From assembly GCA_914767715.1 (NCBI GenBank), contig OU612069.1, positions 6,696,001-6,760,000 of the forward strand: DNA of 64,000 bases, written 5' to 3'. Below, piece after piece: positions 61,701 through 64,000 of this stretch. The position numbers were made by a program, and so were the translations under genes. The number at the start of each line of letters is the position of its first letter. Position 1 is the stretch's first letter. Source of the DNA: Membranipora membranacea. Lineage: Eukaryota; Bryozoa; Gymnolaemata; Cheilostomatida; Membraniporidae. The notes below the pieces were generated by a model. That model did not search any database. It was not told where the DNA came from and saw only the letters and a list, made by a program, of their open reading frames with translations.

Positions 61701-63119
61701 CTTGTGTTACACTTGTTTAGACAAAGAGGGGAATAAGTGACAATAAAAGCAGGTAATCCCATTATTATCTCATAAGACTGATCGGTGTAAACATCCCTCA
61801 ATCTCTAGCCCACATTTGGTGATGCTCACTTCCTTTTACCATTATTGATCTAAGCCAAGATCTTGCCAATTTGATGCTCATCGAATTAAGTCACAATATA
61901 TCGAAACAGTCTTTTAGAAACCAATCTGATCAAACACCTGTTTTCTCTTGACATACTCATTTGAGAACCAACTACTGCAGCCCGTCTAGCATTCCTGTTT
62001 AAGGAGAGCGAGCTGTGAAACTGCATAAAAATGACAAAAAGCGGAGGCAATCTTACTTGGAAAATATCCAGTCTTGTCTTTTCTTTTTACATGAGAGCTC
62101 CAATTTAGAATCTAATAATCAAACTTAATGTAGACGATCAATTGAAATGTGTGCATGATGAATATCTGTAGAGTTTCCAAAAAAATATATATTCGCAAAA
62201 GGAAGTTATTAAATATTAAATCAAAATCAGGATTCCCAATTTTAGGTTTTTATTCAAAAGACAGTCAGTCAAATTTATCCCTGTTGTCAGGGGAACACCA
62301 CGGCAACTGAGATTCAATAAAAAATTGAAAAGCGATAAATCTATTACAAAATAGGTGCTCAATTAGTCTGTGTCCAAATCTCTTACAACTAAGATATTTC
62401 TGTCCAGTGACCAGCAATGCATTATAAGTAACACCAAACAAAACTTAATAACTCTGCCAATGTGTAGGCCTATTACGATACAATGCAATTAATTAAATAT
62501 GTGTGTGGTACCCAGTCATTACGAATTGCAGTGAAGTGAAAAGGTTACGTTTGTCATCTAACATGCCAGGTCTTTGTTATTTTTTATGCAGTATATGCTT
62601 GAATTGCTTAGAATCTTACTCTGAATAGTGTAAGAAAACATGACTGTGTATACAGAAGCTTACTGTATTAGCCGAATGAATACTGAAAAAAAGCGAAGGC
62701 TCTCAAAAATTATTGATCCTACTAATCTGTGACTTTCCCTTGTACAGAGACAGCTAGAGCTTGATAGTTACATCATCACAAAATGCTGCGGTGTTTCTTA
62801 GATCAACAAATCATCGATATACAGGCAACTGAATAGAGTGTTATATTGTGGATTTAAGGTTGATTGTATGATGAGATAGATCTTGACGAGTAACTTCCTG
62901 AGAAATTTATCCCCCATATTTTACAAAATTGAGCCAATATTCTACCTCAACTACCCCTTTAATTAATCCTTATTAATAAATGTTTTGTTGGGCTTCGTGA
63001 AATATTAAGAGAATGAAAAGAGAATTAACATGGAATTACTGGTTGCCAGGAAATTCAGATAAGAAGTTTGTTCATGCGAAAGTGTACAAGATCACTTCGC
63101 AGTGAAAGTAGGCCAACGA
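55728..63119. other. 7.4-kb AT-rich region without recognised genes
   Basis: Read on both strands, I found no exon with both splice support and a family signal. Open frames at 55885, 56891, 57898 and 61109 are short and unsupported. It may be upstream regulatory or intronic DNA of the ROCO gene or of a gene beyond the window. Confidence 0.4.
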
Positions 63120-63960
63120 TAAGCTGAGTAGGCTTACTAAATTGTGAGTTCAATACTTGCAACAGGGCCAACTGATACCAAGTGTCACTATAGCTGCTAT
63201 CCCTACAAATTCAAGACAAATTTAGCTTGAGATGATTTTTTTCAGGAATGATCTCATCTTGGCCGACAACTGAAATTTAAAATGATAATATCATTTTACA
63301 TATCAGTTGTCGGCCAAGATGTTATTCTTTTTTTCAGTTATCGCTTTTGTTGTGACAGCTCATGCCAGCCCAATTAATTGTTGATTGTTTTATTCATTTG
63401 ATAATTTTCTAATCAATTTTTACCTAAAGACCCAGTTAATTTATTAATTTGTAAGGCCCCGTTGGAGGGGAGGGGGCGGGGGGCCTACAGTGCCTCGGTC
63501 AAACCATAAAAGCTTTACCTCTTTAACCCAAGAGGGTATGTGGTGATCCACTGCGCTGCACAGGATAGTGAATGATGACTGGATCACATATGAAAGCTGA
63601 AAATCCCTCCTGATTAGGAAGCCCTAACCTGAGCAACCCTGATTATCACCATAAACATCATTTTAAATGATTTAGAGTTAGATATGTTTATAATCTTAGC
63701 AATCTTAGAAGTTGGGCCCATATTCTCTTAAAAATTAGCAATTGATAGATCATTGAACTTAGAAAGTTCTAAGTTGAGTTCCTTGTTGAAAAGGATGTCA
63801 AATAACTCTATTTCAGTAAAAAAGGTTTTCGTACATGGTAGCAATCGGCTACATTTTGGTAATTGCTACAGGATAATACACCCTAGGCATCGTACTTTTG
63901 AACTTAATATAACTTTATGGTATTGGAAATCTCAGATTATCTTAATCTTTACCAGAAAGT
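63120..63960 (+). repeat. Dispersed ~0.8-kb repeat, copy B
   Basis: Same order of blocks as 50660-51500; it also carries a private hairpin at 63255-63321. Confidence 0.75.
63255..63321. repeat. Hairpin with 19-bp perfect arms
   Basis: CATCTTGGCCGACAACTGA (63255-63273) and its exact inverse (63303-63321); the loop contains another palindrome, AAAATGATAATATCATTTT. The corresponding place in copy A has unrelated sequence. Confidence 0.9.
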
Positions 63961-64000
63961 GATGATGTAATGGAGTCATTTGCACAATAATCATGTTATT

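Overview
The window reads as nuclear DNA of an animal, probably an early-branching marine one; a sponge would fit, but that is inference. Coding sequence is split by GT-AG introns, intergenic DNA is AT-rich and dense in small transposons, and the protein families (ROCO GTPase, caspase fold, THAP finger, P2X7-type intracellular zinc domain) are of kinds found in animals. Nothing bacterial, viral or organellar was recognised.

Layout. 0-9 kb: isolated exons (a first exon leaving the window on the minus strand at 48-244, plus-strand exons at 642-782, 1272-1392 and 7933-8060), a 243-bp foldback MITE and a GTAT microsatellite. 9-14 kb: two hAT-type non-autonomous elements with perfect 8-bp target duplications (9849-10259 and 12281-13156) and tRNA-headed SINE copies. 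14-23 kb: a long multi-exon plus-strand gene resembling a transposase-type repetitive family. It carries at least two frame breaks, an inverted exon duplication, two TA-flanked MITEs in introns and a 3.07-kb foldback element inserted exactly into an exon. 23.4-29.1 kb: a 5.72-kb element with 202-bp terminal inverted repeats and TTAA at both ends, holding two convergent genes, THAP (+) and P2X7-type C-terminal domain (-), each with a frame break. 29-42 kb: sparse candidate exons, a perfect 71-bp palindrome, a tandem SINE array and a clear terminal exon at about 41.5 kb that could be the 3' end of the 14-23 kb gene. 42-45 kb: tRNA-like sequence and a pogo-like MITE.

45.1-50.4 kb (minus): the best gene of the window, a phase-consistent eight- or nine-exon model coding LRR, Roc GTPase, COR, a linker and a complete caspase-type domain (p20 with SHG and QACAG, then p10). 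The 5' LRR exons were not found. 52.2-55.7 kb: a second, 3.56-kb copy of the CCGG-flanked foldback element. 55.7-64 kb: almost empty of recognisable genes; a diverged ~0.8-kb repeat at 63.1-63.96 kb matches 50.66-51.5 kb.

The strongest points for follow-up are the ROCO-caspase fusion; the CCGG-targeted giant hairpin elements, whose two arms share copy-specific variants and carry an array of E2F-like motifs; and the TTAA-flanked two-gene element. All splice models were read by eye and none was checked against RNA or databases.
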